From: an uncultured Bacteroidales bacterium
Lineage (GTDB): Bacteria > Bacteroidota > Bacteroidia > Bacteroidales > UBA932
Length of the DNA: 64,000 nucleotides
Assembly: GCA_949289565.1 (NCBI GenBank)
Contig: CASEOO010000020.1
Span: 1-64,000 of the forward strand
Direction of reading: 5' to 3'
Positions 33,471 through 43,133 of the stretch are shown here, in pieces (the first letter of the stretch is position 1; each line of letters starts with the position of its first letter). A program made the translations under genes and the position numbers. Under the pieces are notes generated by a model. That model was not told the origin of the DNA and made no database searches. It saw only the letters and a list, made by a program, of their open reading frames with translations.

Positions 33471-34955
33471 CTATCCTTTGCGGGCTTCGCGACGAGCCTC
33501 TCTAGCCTCACGGCGGGCTGTGCCCTTGTCGTCATACTTGTTGCCCATGGCGATATGGAATCCGAATCTCATATTGAAATTCAGCTGGTTTACAGGCACG
33601 ACAGGAAGAGAGAAATCTCCCATAGGAAGATTTGCCACTTCCAGGAATGTATAGTCGCTTCCTATGAAGAATCCTATGCCGCTGCGAGGGATGAACTCCA
33701 TAATCCATCCTATAGATTTTCCTGCGTTGAGCATCGAATAGTTCACACCCAGGTTAAACCATTTGCCAGGCCTCATATTAAGGGCCAAAGTCAGTTCGTT
33801 GCGGGTGCTGGTATATCCGAACTTGGCGTTATACAGCAGGCCCAGGCTCATTCTGTTCCAGAGGAAAGGAACTTCCACACCTGCATAAATCTGAGGCCTG
33901 ATGCGAGAATTCACCTTCTCGCCTTCCACCTCCTGCAGGTCAAGGAATTCCATGAACTGATCAGTAATTTCGTTCATAGTGTCTTCGAAATTCATGTCCT
34001 TGCCCAATTCTATGTCATTCACGCCGGTGTATTCGACATCGCCGGAAGTAACGAATTTCTGGACTGCCGGAGCGGAGTAATTCATGAAACCCAGGTCAGT
34101 CACTGCGGCAGAAAACCTGACACTGTCGAAGAAATCGTTTATGTGCAGCCTGTATTCTACTCCCAGATCGAAGGCCGCTCCCATGCCTGCCAACCCCAGC
34201 TGGCTGGTATTCAAGTCATAGCCGAAAGACTTGTCATCGTTCATATACAGGTCCACGCCTTTCGCCATCAGATAAGCAGAAGCATCAGCCTGGACTTTCC
34301 ACAAGTCTGAACTCATCGTCAAATTCAGGTTGTTTACACGTATGTCAGCCCTGTCAATGGCCGCCAGGAACTTCACTCTGGCACCTACGCTCAGACCGTC
34401 CACGAAGTATGACAGATCATGCGAATACCCCAGAGAAAGCTCAGCATAAGCATTCTGAATGATGCTGAGGTTCTGGATGTTGTAAGTCTGAGGGTCAGAA
34501 GCGGCGCCATTTTTCAGGAAAGAGAAAAGTTCTTTCGGCAGATTCATCTCTGCATCCACCCTGAGGCCCAGCCCTATAGACCAGAAACTGTTCGGGCCAG
34601 TGAAAAATCCGATATTCAGAATGTCTGTATCGAAGTCTATATCCAAATGCGGATTCGCCGGAAGGCTGTTCAGGAAAGTCTCGGAAGAAACATCAGGATG
34701 CAGGAAGGTCAAAAGGCTTCCATCTCCTGAAGGATAGAGGAAGTTCGACATCCCGACATTGCTCGTAAGTCCGATGCCTAGATTGTCAAGTCCGGCAAAT
34801 CCCAGATACGAAGACCGAGGGACGAATGCAGGATTCATCTTGTTCCTCAGTACAGAATATTCCGAGAAGTAGCTGCCCCTCAAAGCCTGCCCGCCGGCGA
34901 GCAGCGGGAACAGGCATATCGCAATCAGAATCAATATTCTTTTTTTCATAACCAT
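33471..34955 (-). CDS. DUF5723-type outer-membrane beta-barrel protein
   Basis: A 494-residue protein with a signal peptide (MVMKKRILILIAICLFPLLA, then GGQALRG). The body alternates amphipathic strands (SIGLGLRVDAEMNL, AELSLGYSHDLSYFVDGLSV, GLLYNAKFGYTS) typical of Bacteroidota DUF5723/PorV-like barrels. The mature N-terminus SYFSEYSVLRNKMNPAFVP is the DUF5723 signature. The C-terminus is unusually basic (repeats of REARREAR). It is coupled to the giant lipoprotein gene by overlapping stop and start codons (TGATG), implying a joint role on the outer membrane. Confidence 0.8.
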   Translation of the reverse strand: MVMKKRILILIAICLFPLLAGGQALRGSYFSEYSVLRNKMNPAFVPRSSYLGFAGLDNLGIGLTSNVGMSNFLYPSGDGSLLTFLHPDVSSETFLNSLPANPHLDIDFDTDILNIGFFTGPNSFWSIGLGLRVDAEMNLPKELFSFLKNGAASDPQTYNIQNLSIIQNAYAELSLGYSHDLSYFVDGLSVGARVKFLAAIDRADIRVNNLNLTMSSDLWKVQADASAYLMAKGVDLYMNDDKSFGYDLNTSQLGLAGMGAAFDLGVEYRLHINDFFDSVRFSAAVTDLGFMNYSAPAVQKFVTSGDVEYTGVNDIELGKDMNFEDTMNEITDQFMEFLDLQEVEGEKVNSRIRPQIYAGVEVPFLWNRMSLGLLYNAKFGYTSTRNELTLALNMRPGKWFNLGVNYSMLNAGKSIGWIMEFIPRSGIGFFIGSDYTFLEVANLPMGDFSLPVVPVNQLNFNMRFGFHIAMGNKYDDKGTARREAREARREARKG

Positions 34956-37900
34956 CAGTTTTCAGATCCAGTATTCTCAGTATTGTTTTCGCTTTCGCCG
35001 AGTGAACTCAAGTCAATGGTGACTCCTCCAGGAACTTTCACCTTCAATACAGCTTTGATATATGACTCTTCTGTCACTGGCTCCCCTGTCATGCTTCCAG
35101 ACGTCACAGAGAATGCAAGACGGATCTTGCTAAGGTCAGCGGCGTCAGCCCCTTCGGCAAGCTGGAGCATGATATCGATAGGAGACACAGACGGCTTCTC
35201 TGCACTGCCCTCTGCGATGACCATCTCTACAGGTTCGGTCTTGATAACCCCGCCTTTGGAATCCAGAAGTTCCACATTCAGCTCAAGCCTGAGCGGAAGC
35301 GTAGACTCAATCTGGCCGCCAAGCCCGAGAGAATTCATGTTCAGCAATTCTCCGAGTATAGGAGGAAGAAGGCTGTCTTCTGCGGCGCCGTCAGGATTCT
35401 CCTCGTCCTGGTCTCCAGGGAATGTGTAGTCCATGGATATGCCCAGGTCTTTGCCAAACTCGAAAGGCACCACGACATCATAACTGAGTTCAAGTTTGTA
35501 GTCGGCATTCGGCTCTATAACGCTTATCTCTTCTGGGTCAGTGCCGGCAGTGACATTGAGTTCTATGCTGTCAGGGATCTTCTTGAGAAGTTCAGCAATA
35601 TTGGCCTGAAGATGTTTATAGCCGGCAGGCATGCCTTCGGTATTTCCAGCGATCCAGTAATTAATGGTCTGGGCTTCAGAAGAAGACTTCACTTTTGGAA
35701 TGTTCAGGTCTATAGTCTGAGTCAGCTGAGTGTCAGGAGCGCCATTGTAAACTGGCACGATCTGCAAGGTCCCGTTCACCGGAATTCCTATATTGGAATT
35801 CACTTCCAGCTCGATATATGGCCTGGTGAAATCAAGGGTGAAGTCCTCGCCTTTCACGAATTCAGGAAGCTCTTCCAGAGAAATGCTCTGGTTCAAGTTC
35901 TGCCCTTCGCCAGATGTTCCGAGCTGATAGTCCACATATCCGGTCACCTTCTCTATATTGACAGCCGGGATTCCTCCATCTATAGTGACATATATAGTCT
36001 GGTTATTCAACTCCTCTGGATCAATATCAGGGTCGTCGACATAGACTTTCCCGAGCACTTTTATCGTTCTCGACACAACTCCTCCTTCTGAGAAATCCAC
36101 TCCTCTCAGGTCAAGGCTGGAAATGTCCAGAGGCTCCATTTTGAAGCCGTCGTCGGCCAGAGGTCCGGACACGCGGAGCACATTGTTCTCATCTACCCTG
36201 TCATCATCCAGAACCAGCTCTGACGGCAAGTAAACTTCAAGAGAAATCTGAGGGATTTTCCCAGCCCCCATGTCAGGGATGTTTGTCGCTGTCATTGAAA
36301 GCTCCATCTGAGTGTCCTTCAGTATGACATCCTGCATCTTGAGAGATTCAAGCTCTTCAGGCAGATTGTCCAGATTTATCAGCTCCACAGTTTCTTCCTG
36401 CTCTATGCTGGTTTCGAAACGGTCGAAGCTTACAGTCTCAGCAGTCATTTCCGGAATATTGGCTGTTATCTTGATACCGCCATCTATCAAGCTCTGGATA
36501 TCATGGCTGCTGACACCTTCTTCATTTTTAGGTTTTATATAAGCTATGCCGTCAAATGTAATGACTCCTTCAGCGACAGTCTTGCCAGAATTTTCATCTT
36601 TCTTAGGAGTAACTACGATGCTGGCTATATCCATGACTATCTGGTCTGGAATATCAGTGTCTACAAAATTGACGGAATTGTCTTCCTGGCTATATCCATA
36701 CTCAGTATTCACGTTCTCAAATACGAGCATCGACGGGAAACTGATCTTCAGATTTCTGGACATGACATCCATGTCGGTCAGCTGAGGAATATCGATGTCC
36801 ACTGTCAGCTGAGGAGACCCTTCCGGGTCAATGGTCATGACACCTAACTCGCCGATACCATCTGGCAGGTCGATGCTGAATGTCTGTTCCTGCTTTTCGA
36901 TAGTATGCTCTATCTCCTCCATAGTCAGGATGAAATCGTCCACTTCGAGCTTAGTATCCACGATGAATTCCAGTGCCGGATCTTCAGACTCCGAAGACGG
37001 GAGATTTGACAGATTGAGAGTTCCGCCTGCTTTCATTGCAGCTGTCACTGTGATTTGACCGTCAATGTTGATGACCCCATTCTCAGCCTGTCCCGGCTTG
37101 ATGGCAGTCACATCGATGTGCTGAGATGTCGACTGAGTCAGATCTACGTCTGAAATGACGAACTGATTCTGAGGATTCAATTCGTCAGCCACTATTTCTT
37201 CCGGGAACTGGATAACCAGATCGGTTACAGAAGTTGTAAAATCTGCTCCAAGGCCGCTGAAATTCGTTGGATTGATTTCTATGTCAATGCCGGAATTTTC
37301 AGAAAGGTTCACCTGCGTCACTCCTGTCACATGCTCAGGAAGCTCTACCGGTGCTATCTCTATTTCAAAAGGCTCCGGGGCGATGTCTTCGTCAATATCT
37401 TCAACGGTCACTGTCATGTCGTCTATCACGACATTTTCAAAAGACACGCTCACAAGGACACCAAGGCCTCCAGCCGCAGAAGACTCATTGATTTTATTCA
37501 AAGATGAGCTTATGCCAGACAACGAGACTGTTCCTGAAGTTGCAATATAAGCGGATTTGTTTAATTCCAGGCCATTGGCTCCCTGGCTCCAGTCGCTGTC
37601 AGAAATGACCAGAGACTCTATTGGATAGCTTTTAGATACAGAATATTCGTTGCCTGCATTCAGCTCGAAGTCACTGTCAAGAGACAAAGCGTCGCTCACA
37701 TTCTCAAGCACCACCAGATCAGTGTGGTCCAGCGTTATGGCAGGGGTAACGCTGCCGGAAATAAGGAATGAATTCTCCAGGCTCATGCTTATAACCATCC
37801 GGGCATCAGGGTCCAGCTTTATATCCTTTATATCAGAAAGCCCGTCAGGAAGCTCCAGATGGACTGTGATTCCGGTGCTCTTATTAAAATGGCCTATCTC

Positions 37901-38539
37901 CGGAATCATATTATCCGGAATGTTAACGACATTATCTCCGGCCTCACCTTGGAACAAACTCGAAAATGCTTGTGAAGGGTTCAAGAGGCCGCCAAACGAA
38001 AAGTCTTTCTGGCCGAAATCATCGGACATATCCAGCTGGGCAGGATCCGGAGTGTATTCATAAATGCCTGAGGCGACAGTGTTGGTGAAATGATTGCCCT
38101 GAATATCAAGCTCCGGAATAGAAATGCCGTCGAATCTGATGTCATTCTTGAATTCCTGCGCTTCCACTTGCAAATCACTGGTGTTCACCCCGGAAATATC
38201 CATTTCAATATCTTCCTTGATGCTTACCGGATCTATATTGAGCTCAGAGCCCAGGTCAGGGATTTCATCTGACAGGTCCATCTGATCATTCATAGTGAAT
38301 CCGTACACACCTCCGTCCAGAGTGGTGATGTACTCAAAATCTTCTTCTGACAAGAGAGTTTTGAGCTTGAGCTGCGTCGTGCTTCCAAGTGGAAAGACGA
38401 GAGCATCCCCGCCGAACTGCACAGTCGTGTCTATCTTCTCGAGGTCGAACTCCTCGTTAACACACGACAACGGCAAGGCAAGAAAAAGGGCAGCAGCCGC
38501 GATTCCGGGTGCTGTCTTGAAAAAGAAATGCTTTACCAT
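34955..38539 (-). CDS. Giant beta-rich lipoprotein with internal repeats
   Basis: An 1194-residue lipoprotein: signal peptide with lipobox LPLSC (Cys26), then VNEEFDLEKIDTTVQFGGD. The rest is a long series of beta-sandwich-like segments rich in Asp, Glu, Ile, Val and Pro with almost no Cys. Similar blocks recur about every 155-170 residues, anchored by EIEIAPVELPEHV (about 388), FSIDLPDGIGELG (about 545), ELINLDNLPEELESL (about 711) and ISLEELPEFVKG (about 868). No enzymatic motif is visible. ATG 38539 is chosen since the signal peptide starts there; an in-frame TTG lies at 38602. It is co-transcribed with the DUF5723 barrel gene and may form a surface complex with it. Confidence 0.75.
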   Translation of the reverse strand: MVKHFFFKTAPGIAAAALFLALPLSCVNEEFDLEKIDTTVQFGGDALVFPLGSTTQLKLKTLLSEEDFEYITTLDGGVYGFTMNDQMDLSDEIPDLGSELNIDPVSIKEDIEMDISGVNTSDLQVEAQEFKNDIRFDGISIPELDIQGNHFTNTVASGIYEYTPDPAQLDMSDDFGQKDFSFGGLLNPSQAFSSLFQGEAGDNVVNIPDNMIPEIGHFNKSTGITVHLELPDGLSDIKDIKLDPDARMVISMSLENSFLISGSVTPAITLDHTDLVVLENVSDALSLDSDFELNAGNEYSVSKSYPIESLVISDSDWSQGANGLELNKSAYIATSGTVSLSGISSSLNKINESSAAGGLGVLVSVSFENVVIDDMTVTVEDIDEDIAPEPFEIEIAPVELPEHVTGVTQVNLSENSGIDIEINPTNFSGLGADFTTSVTDLVIQFPEEIVADELNPQNQFVISDVDLTQSTSQHIDVTAIKPGQAENGVINIDGQITVTAAMKAGGTLNLSNLPSSESEDPALEFIVDTKLEVDDFILTMEEIEHTIEKQEQTFSIDLPDGIGELGVMTIDPEGSPQLTVDIDIPQLTDMDVMSRNLKISFPSMLVFENVNTEYGYSQEDNSVNFVDTDIPDQIVMDIASIVVTPKKDENSGKTVAEGVITFDGIAYIKPKNEEGVSSHDIQSLIDGGIKITANIPEMTAETVSFDRFETSIEQEETVELINLDNLPEELESLKMQDVILKDTQMELSMTATNIPDMGAGKIPQISLEVYLPSELVLDDDRVDENNVLRVSGPLADDGFKMEPLDISSLDLRGVDFSEGGVVSRTIKVLGKVYVDDPDIDPEELNNQTIYVTIDGGIPAVNIEKVTGYVDYQLGTSGEGQNLNQSISLEELPEFVKGEDFTLDFTRPYIELEVNSNIGIPVNGTLQIVPVYNGAPDTQLTQTIDLNIPKVKSSSEAQTINYWIAGNTEGMPAGYKHLQANIAELLKKIPDSIELNVTAGTDPEEISVIEPNADYKLELSYDVVVPFEFGKDLGISMDYTFPGDQDEENPDGAAEDSLLPPILGELLNMNSLGLGGQIESTLPLRLELNVELLDSKGGVIKTEPVEMVIAEGSAEKPSVSPIDIMLQLAEGADAADLSKIRLAFSVTSGSMTGEPVTEESYIKAVLKVKVPGGVTIDLSSLGESENNTENTGSEN

Positions 38540-38695
38540 TATAAATATTTCGTTAAGTTTTTCATCATCTGGCTTCCTTCCCACACTCTCACATAGCCAC
38601 AAAGTACAAAAATAGAAATAATATGGCAGATATTCATGGCATTTTTTATTTTTATCAGTTATTTAACATATTTTTGTGCACTAAAAATTATAAAA

Positions 38696-40108
38696 ATGAG
38701 CAGGAAAAAACAAGATATCATTCTGGAAAACATCGAGATAGAGTCTGTAGCCGCTGAAGGCAAGGCTATAGCCAAAGTCGACGGAGCTGTGCTATTCGTC
38801 CAGTTCGCAGTGCCTGGCGATGTCGTGGACGTGAAAGTGACAAAGAAAAAGAAAAACTATATGGAAGGCTTTATACTCCGGGTAGTCAAGCCTTCAGAGC
38901 ACCGTCTGGAACCTTTCTGCAGCCATTTCGGCATCTGCGGAGGATGCAAATGGCAGCCGCTCCCCTATGAGATGCAGCTCCAGGCCAAGCAGCGCCAGGT
39001 CTATGACCAGCTGGTACGCATCGGACATCTGGAAGTCCCTGAGATCCAGCCGATAGCAGGCTCTGAAAAAACCGTTGAATACAGAAACAAGCTCGAATTC
39101 ACTTTCTCGAACCGGCGCTGGATAGAAACAGGTGAAAATCCAGAAAACATAGCACCCGAAGAACGTGCCGGCCTCGGATTCCATGTAGGGCGATTCTTCG
39201 ACAAAGTCTTGGATATCAAGCACTGCTATCTCCAGGCTGAACCTTCAAATGCCATCAGGCTGTTCATCAGGGAATATGCAGCGGAACATGGACTGGAATT
39301 TTTCGACATCAGAAATCATCACGGCTTCTTGCGGAACATGATCATAAGGAACAACACCGAAGGCGATGTGATGCTCATCCTGTGCTTCTATCATGAAGAC
39401 CAGGTCGCACGCACTGCCCTTCTGGATGCAGTTTCGTCCAGATTTCCGCAGATCAAGTCCCTCTGGTATGTCATTAACGGAAAGGCCAACGACTCCATAG
39501 CAGACCAGGAATGCATATTATATAGAGGTGAAGATGCCATTTATGAAAAAATGGAGAACCTGAGATTCAAAATCGGGCCGAAATCTTTCTATCAGACGAA
39601 TTCCAGGCAGGCCTATACATTATATAGCATAGCCAGAGAGTTCGCCGGCCTGCAGGGAAACGAAACTGTCTATGACCTCTATACCGGCACAGGCACCATC
39701 GCCCAGTTCATATCCTCGAAGGCTTCCAGGGTCATCGGAATTGAATATGTGCCGGAGGCAATAGCTGACGCACGCGTCAATGCCAGGAATAACGGAATCA
39801 CAAACTGCGAGTTCTTTGCCGGAGACATGAAAGATGTCCTGACGGACAATTTCATCGCCGAGCATGGGAAGCCGGATGTCATCATCCTCGACCCGCCAAG
39901 GGCAGGCATCCACCCGGATGTCGCGCAAGTCATTCTGAACGCCGCTCCGCGCAGGATAGTCTATGTCAGCTGCAACCCCGCCTCCCAGGCCAGAGACCTG
40001 GCTATCCTCAGCGGAAAATACAGAATCACAGCCGTCCGTCCGGTCGACATGTTCCCTCACACTCACCATGTCGAGAACGTTGTCGCTCTCGAAGCTGTCA
40101 CCGAATAA
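38696..40108 (+). CDS. rlmD: 23S rRNA (uracil-C5)-methyltransferase, RlmD/TrmA family
   Basis: A 470-residue class I SAM methyltransferase with an N-terminal TRAM domain (residues 1-60), a 4Fe-4S cluster motif (CSHFGICGGCKW with a later IKHCYLQ cysteine), the SAM loop DLYTGTGTIAQF, the DPPRAG motif, and the catalytic cysteine in IVYVSCNPASQARDL. RlmD methylates U1939 of 23S rRNA; RlmCD-type dual specificity (747 and 1939) is possible, since Bacteroidota proteins are often annotated only by family. ATG 38696 is the first ATG at the domain start. Confidence 0.92.
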   Translation: MSRKKQDIILENIEIESVAAEGKAIAKVDGAVLFVQFAVPGDVVDVKVTKKKKNYMEGFILRVVKPSEHRLEPFCSHFGICGGCKWQPLPYEMQLQAKQRQVYDQLVRIGHLEVPEIQPIAGSEKTVEYRNKLEFTFSNRRWIETGENPENIAPEERAGLGFHVGRFFDKVLDIKHCYLQAEPSNAIRLFIREYAAEHGLEFFDIRNHHGFLRNMIIRNNTEGDVMLILCFYHEDQVARTALLDAVSSRFPQIKSLWYVINGKANDSIADQECILYRGEDAIYEKMENLRFKIGPKSFYQTNSRQAYTLYSIAREFAGLQGNETVYDLYTGTGTIAQFISSKASRVIGIEYVPEAIADARVNARNNGITNCEFFAGDMKDVLTDNFIAEHGKPDVIILDPPRAGIHPDVAQVILNAAPRRIVYVSCNPASQARDLAILSGKYRITAVRPVDMFPHTHHVENVVALEAVTE

Positions 40109-40118
40109 AATTTTTTCT

Positions 40119-40126
40119 TAACTTTG
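40119..40126 (+). promoter_or_regulatory. -7 promoter element of the Hdr-like cluster
   Basis: TAacTTTG, 37 bp upstream of the first Hdr-like gene's ATG (40163). Good -7 match; no TTG at the expected distance. Confidence 0.45.
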
Positions 40127-40162
40127 CATAATTGTTTTTAATTGCAAGCCAGACGAAAGGCA

Positions 40163-40861
40163 ATGAAATTATACGATGAACTTTTAAAAGACTACAGGGC
40201 AAAGGAAGGCCTGAAGACCTGCATAAACTGCGGGACATGCACAGCCATCTGCCCCGCGGCCGAATTCTATAAGTACGATCCGAGGAAAGTCATGGACATA
40301 GTCCAGAGCCGTGACGAAGAAGAGATTGAAAAGCTTCTGAAAAGCGATTTCATTTGGTATTGCGGGGAATGCATGTCCTGCGTGACCAGATGTCCGCGGA
40401 AAAACGGCCCGGGCTTGGTGATTATGGCATTGAGAAATCTCTCTGCCAGGCTTGGATACTTCACATTTTCCGAAAAAGGCAGGCAATTGTACCCGCTTAC
40501 GAAAATCCTGACAGGAAACATATTGAACTACGGCTACTGCGTCTATCCGGATACATTCAAATGGGAAGACCACAAAGAATCCGGGCCGGTATGGAAATGG
40601 CATCTGGAACATATCGGCGACACAATGGCGCGGCTGGGAGCCAATTTCAAAGGGGAAGGCCCGGGCGTGCTCAGGAAGATTCCGCAGAAATCGCTTGACG
40701 AGCTGAAAAGCATTTTCGATGTCACCGGGGGTACAGAGCGGATCGAGGCCGTGAACAAGTTCTCCAAAGCCAAGGCCGAAGAAATGGGCATGGACATGGA
40801 TGAATATTTCAGGGAAACTTTCGAGCATACCTCGGAGGGACACCTGAATTCCGAAGATTGA
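40163..40861 (+). CDS. HdrC-like 4Fe-4S dicluster protein
   Basis: A 232-residue iron-sulfur protein. Two clusters are near the N-terminus: CINCGTCTAICP (from about residue 21) and CGECMSCVTRCP (from about residue 70), the HdrC arrangement. The C-terminal part is longer than in minimal HdrC proteins and contains no membrane helix. It should shuttle electrons between an HdrA-like flavoprotein and an HdrB-like catalytic subunit. ATG 40163 is used; TTG 40142 is seven codons upstream. First of five genes in a cluster that also encodes HdrB-, HdrA-, HdrC- and HdrDE-like proteins. Confidence 0.82.
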   Translation: MKLYDELLKDYRAKEGLKTCINCGTCTAICPAAEFYKYDPRKVMDIVQSRDEEEIEKLLKSDFIWYCGECMSCVTRCPRKNGPGLVIMALRNLSARLGYFTFSEKGRQLYPLTKILTGNILNYGYCVYPDTFKWEDHKESGPVWKWHLEHIGDTMARLGANFKGEGPGVLRKIPQKSLDELKSIFDVTGGTERIEAVNKFSKAKAEEMGMDMDEYFRETFEHTSEGHLNSED

Positions 40862-40864
40862 CGG

Positions 40865-40975
40865 CATTGGCCGGCAAGCCGCCGCGGCGGCGCAAAAACA
40901 TTGGCCGTAAGGCCGAAGACATTGCCGAAGGCATACGGATGCAGCCGCAGGCATGAAAGCATTGGCCGTAAGGCC
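40865..40975. repeat. Cluster of CATTG(G)CC mini stem-loops
   Basis: Four related short words lie in 111 bp: CATTGGCCGGCAAGCC (40865-40880), CATTGGCCGTAAGGCC (40899-40914 and 40960-40975, identical) and CATTGCCGAAGGCAT (40920-40934). Three of them can fold as tiny GGCC or TGCC stems closed by GTAA or GAA loops. The region separates the HdrC-like and HdrB-like genes. Confidence 0.55.
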
Positions 40976-40993
40976 ACCTAAACCGAAAGTCAG

Positions 40994-42064
40994 ATGATAT
41001 ATCAAGGAAAACAGAAAATATGGGCTGATTATCAGAAAGAAATACCTGATAATCACTGGTTCTACGTAAGAAGCTGCATTAGGCAGAATTTCTTTCCGGG
41101 CGCGGAGAAAATGTTCATGGAAATATGCCGCGATTTGCTGAAAAAAGACATTTTCGAGACAGAAAACCATACCACATGCGGCGGGATAGCATATCACTGC
41201 GACACCATACCGCAGGAAACTGTGATGACCATAGTGGCGCGCCAGTTCGCCCTCATGACCGAGGCCGGCTATGAAAATTATGTAGCGTCGTGCATCACCT
41301 CATTCGGAAACTATATCGAGATTCTGGAGACTTGGAAGGAGTTCCCTGAGCTGGAAACACGCATACGCGAACTGCTTTGGAAAGCATGCAGGCGAGAATT
41401 CAACAAGCCGAAATATGTGGCCCACGCCAGCGACCTGGTCTACAAATACAGAAACGAGATAGCCGCAAGGGCGAAATACAGGCTGGTGAACAGGTTTACA
41501 GGCGAGCCTCTCCGCGGAGTCGAGCACATCGGCTGCCACTATGCGAAAATGTTCCCTGCCCGAGGCATCGGAGGCGCAGAATATCCATATGTACTATGCG
41601 GAATGATCGAGTCCTGGGGAGGAAATGTCATCGACTATCCGGAAAGGCGGCACTGCTGCGGCTATGGCTTCCGCCAATATCATGTGAAAGCGAACAGAGG
41701 CTACTCGCTCTCGAACACGCATAAGAAATTCGAGTCCATGGAGCCCTATCATCCCGATTTCATACTTACGAACTGTCCCGGATGCCCGTATTTCATGGAC
41801 AGATGGCAGTATGTCATAGCAGAGACGGAAGGCAAGACCTACGGGGAAAACGGATACGGGATTCCTGTGCTGACTTATGAGGAGCTGGCATCTCTCGTGC
41901 TTGGATACAATCCTTGGGACATCGGGCTTCAGCTGCATCAGGTGGCGGTAGAGCCTCTGCTTGACAAAATCGGGATAGAATACGACCCCGCAGAAAAATA
42001 CAAGGGCCTGAATGAAAAAGAAATCATGAGGCCTGAACTTCCAGGAGTGCTCAGATGCTGCTGA
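40994..42064 (+). CDS. HdrB-like CCG-domain protein
   Basis: A 356-residue protein of the heterodisulfide reductase B type. Cysteine-rich CCG regions: SCIRQNFFPG with TTCGGIAYHCD in the first half, and IGCHYAKMFP, RRHCCGYGFR and TNCPGCPYFMD in the second, the pattern that in methanogen HdrB holds noncubane 4Fe-4S clusters. The first CCG motif is less canonical (TCGG rather than CCG). It ends with a Cys-Cys dipeptide. A disulfide- or other thiol/sulfur-compound-reducing role is likely; the true substrate is unknown. 132 bp downstream of the HdrC-like gene, across the stem-loop cluster. Confidence 0.8.
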   Translation: MIYQGKQKIWADYQKEIPDNHWFYVRSCIRQNFFPGAEKMFMEICRDLLKKDIFETENHTTCGGIAYHCDTIPQETVMTIVARQFALMTEAGYENYVASCITSFGNYIEILETWKEFPELETRIRELLWKACRREFNKPKYVAHASDLVYKYRNEIAARAKYRLVNRFTGEPLRGVEHIGCHYAKMFPARGIGGAEYPYVLCGMIESWGGNVIDYPERRHCCGYGFRQYHVKANRGYSLSNTHKKFESMEPYHPDFILTNCPGCPYFMDRWQYVIAETEGKTYGENGYGIPVLTYEELASLVLGYNPWDIGLQLHQVAVEPLLDKIGIEYDPAEKYKGLNEKEIMRPELPGVLRCC

Positions 42065-42113
42065 CGCGGCAATGCTCCTGCAAAGACAAACGTTGCTAAA
42101 CCCTGAATCTGAA

Positions 42114-43133
42114 ATGAAAGAAAACATAGTCATCGTCGGAGGCGGCATTGCCGGACTGGAAGCTGCCGCGCAGCTTCTGGATCTGGGCTTCAAGCCGATA
42201 ATCATAGAGAAAAGCGATCATCTGGGAGGCCATGTTGCGGACTGGAACTGCCTGTTTCCCGACATGTCGCCTGCCAAGGACATAGTCAGCTCGCTTATCG
42301 CCAGGTCGGCTGACGCCAATATTTTCCTTAACACCGAGATTTCCTTCGTGAACAAACTTAAGGACAGCTACAACATCATGCTGTCGAACGGCATATCCAT
42401 CATCACGCGGATATTGCTCATGACCACAGGCTTCTCGCTGTTCGATGCCCACAGGAAAGAAGAATACGGATACGGCATCTACGACCAGGTCATGACAAAC
42501 AAAGACTTGGAGCACTGGTTCAACACAGGGGATGACAAGAGGATAAACAACAGCGCCATGAATGCTGTCGGATTTGTGCACTGTGTCGGTTCCCGTGATG
42601 AAAAAGCGAAAAATTCCCAATGCTCGAAAGTATGCTGCATCACTGCCATAAAGCAGGCTATAGAGCTGAAGCAGAAGTTCCCTGATGCCATGATATACTG
42701 TTTCTACATGGATTTGAGAATGTTCGGGAAAAAATACGAGGATTTCTATATCAATGCCCAGAGGGACTACGGCATCCGCTTCATACGCGGCCGGGTGTCC
42801 GAGGTGGGAGAGAACATAGACGGACGTGTGATAGTCAAGGCGGAAGATACGCTTTCCGGAAAGCCTGTAAAGGTGACGCTGGACCTGCTGGTTCTAATGG
42901 CAGGCATGGTCTGCAATCCAGACAGCACAAAAGTGGCCAACATGGCCAGTTTGCCGGTTGATTCAGACGGTTTCCTGAAATCCAAGGACAATGTAGCAGA
43001 TATCATTGAGTCCCCAAAAGAGGGTGTCTTCTACGCAGGCGCCTGCACTGGACCCAAGACTGTGCCTGAGACATTGGCTGAAGCCAGGGCGGCGGCGCTT
43101 AAGATTTATCTGTACATTAAAGGACTTGAGTGA
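42114..43133 (+). CDS. HdrA-like FAD-dependent electron-transfer protein
   Basis: A 339-residue flavoprotein. The Rossmann FAD motif IVIVGGGIAGLEAAAQL is at the N-terminus, followed by EKSDHLGGHVADW. The HdrA-specific cluster motif is seen in FVHCVGSRDEK with QCSKVCC, and the C-terminal GVFYAGACTGPKTVPE is the family FAD-closing motif. It lacks the extra ferredoxin domains of methanogen HdrA and resembles the short HdrA/QmoA-like forms. ATG 42114 is preferred; an upstream ATG at 42072 would add 14 residues. Overlaps the following HdrC-like gene by four bases. Confidence 0.85.
   Translation: MKENIVIVGGGIAGLEAAAQLLDLGFKPIIIEKSDHLGGHVADWNCLFPDMSPAKDIVSSLIARSADANIFLNTEISFVNKLKDSYNIMLSNGISIITRILLMTTGFSLFDAHRKEEYGYGIYDQVMTNKDLEHWFNTGDDKRINNSAMNAVGFVHCVGSRDEKAKNSQCSKVCCITAIKQAIELKQKFPDAMIYCFYMDLRMFGKKYEDFYINAQRDYGIRFIRGRVSEVGENIDGRVIVKAEDTLSGKPVKVTLDLLVLMAGMVCNPDSTKVANMASLPVDSDGFLKSKDNVADIIESPKEGVFYAGACTGPKTVPETLAEARAAALKIYLYIKGLE

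Noticed and set aside
33426..34310. A 294-codon plus-strand frame antisense to the DUF5723 gene
   Set aside because: The minus-strand protein has a signal peptide and barrel strands; the plus-strand translation is a shadow with no recognisable domain and starts inside the terminator.
40184..41197. A 337-codon minus-strand frame across the HdrC- and HdrB-like genes
   Set aside because: It runs antisense to two cysteine-motif iron-sulfur proteins and across the stem-loop cluster; no family features.
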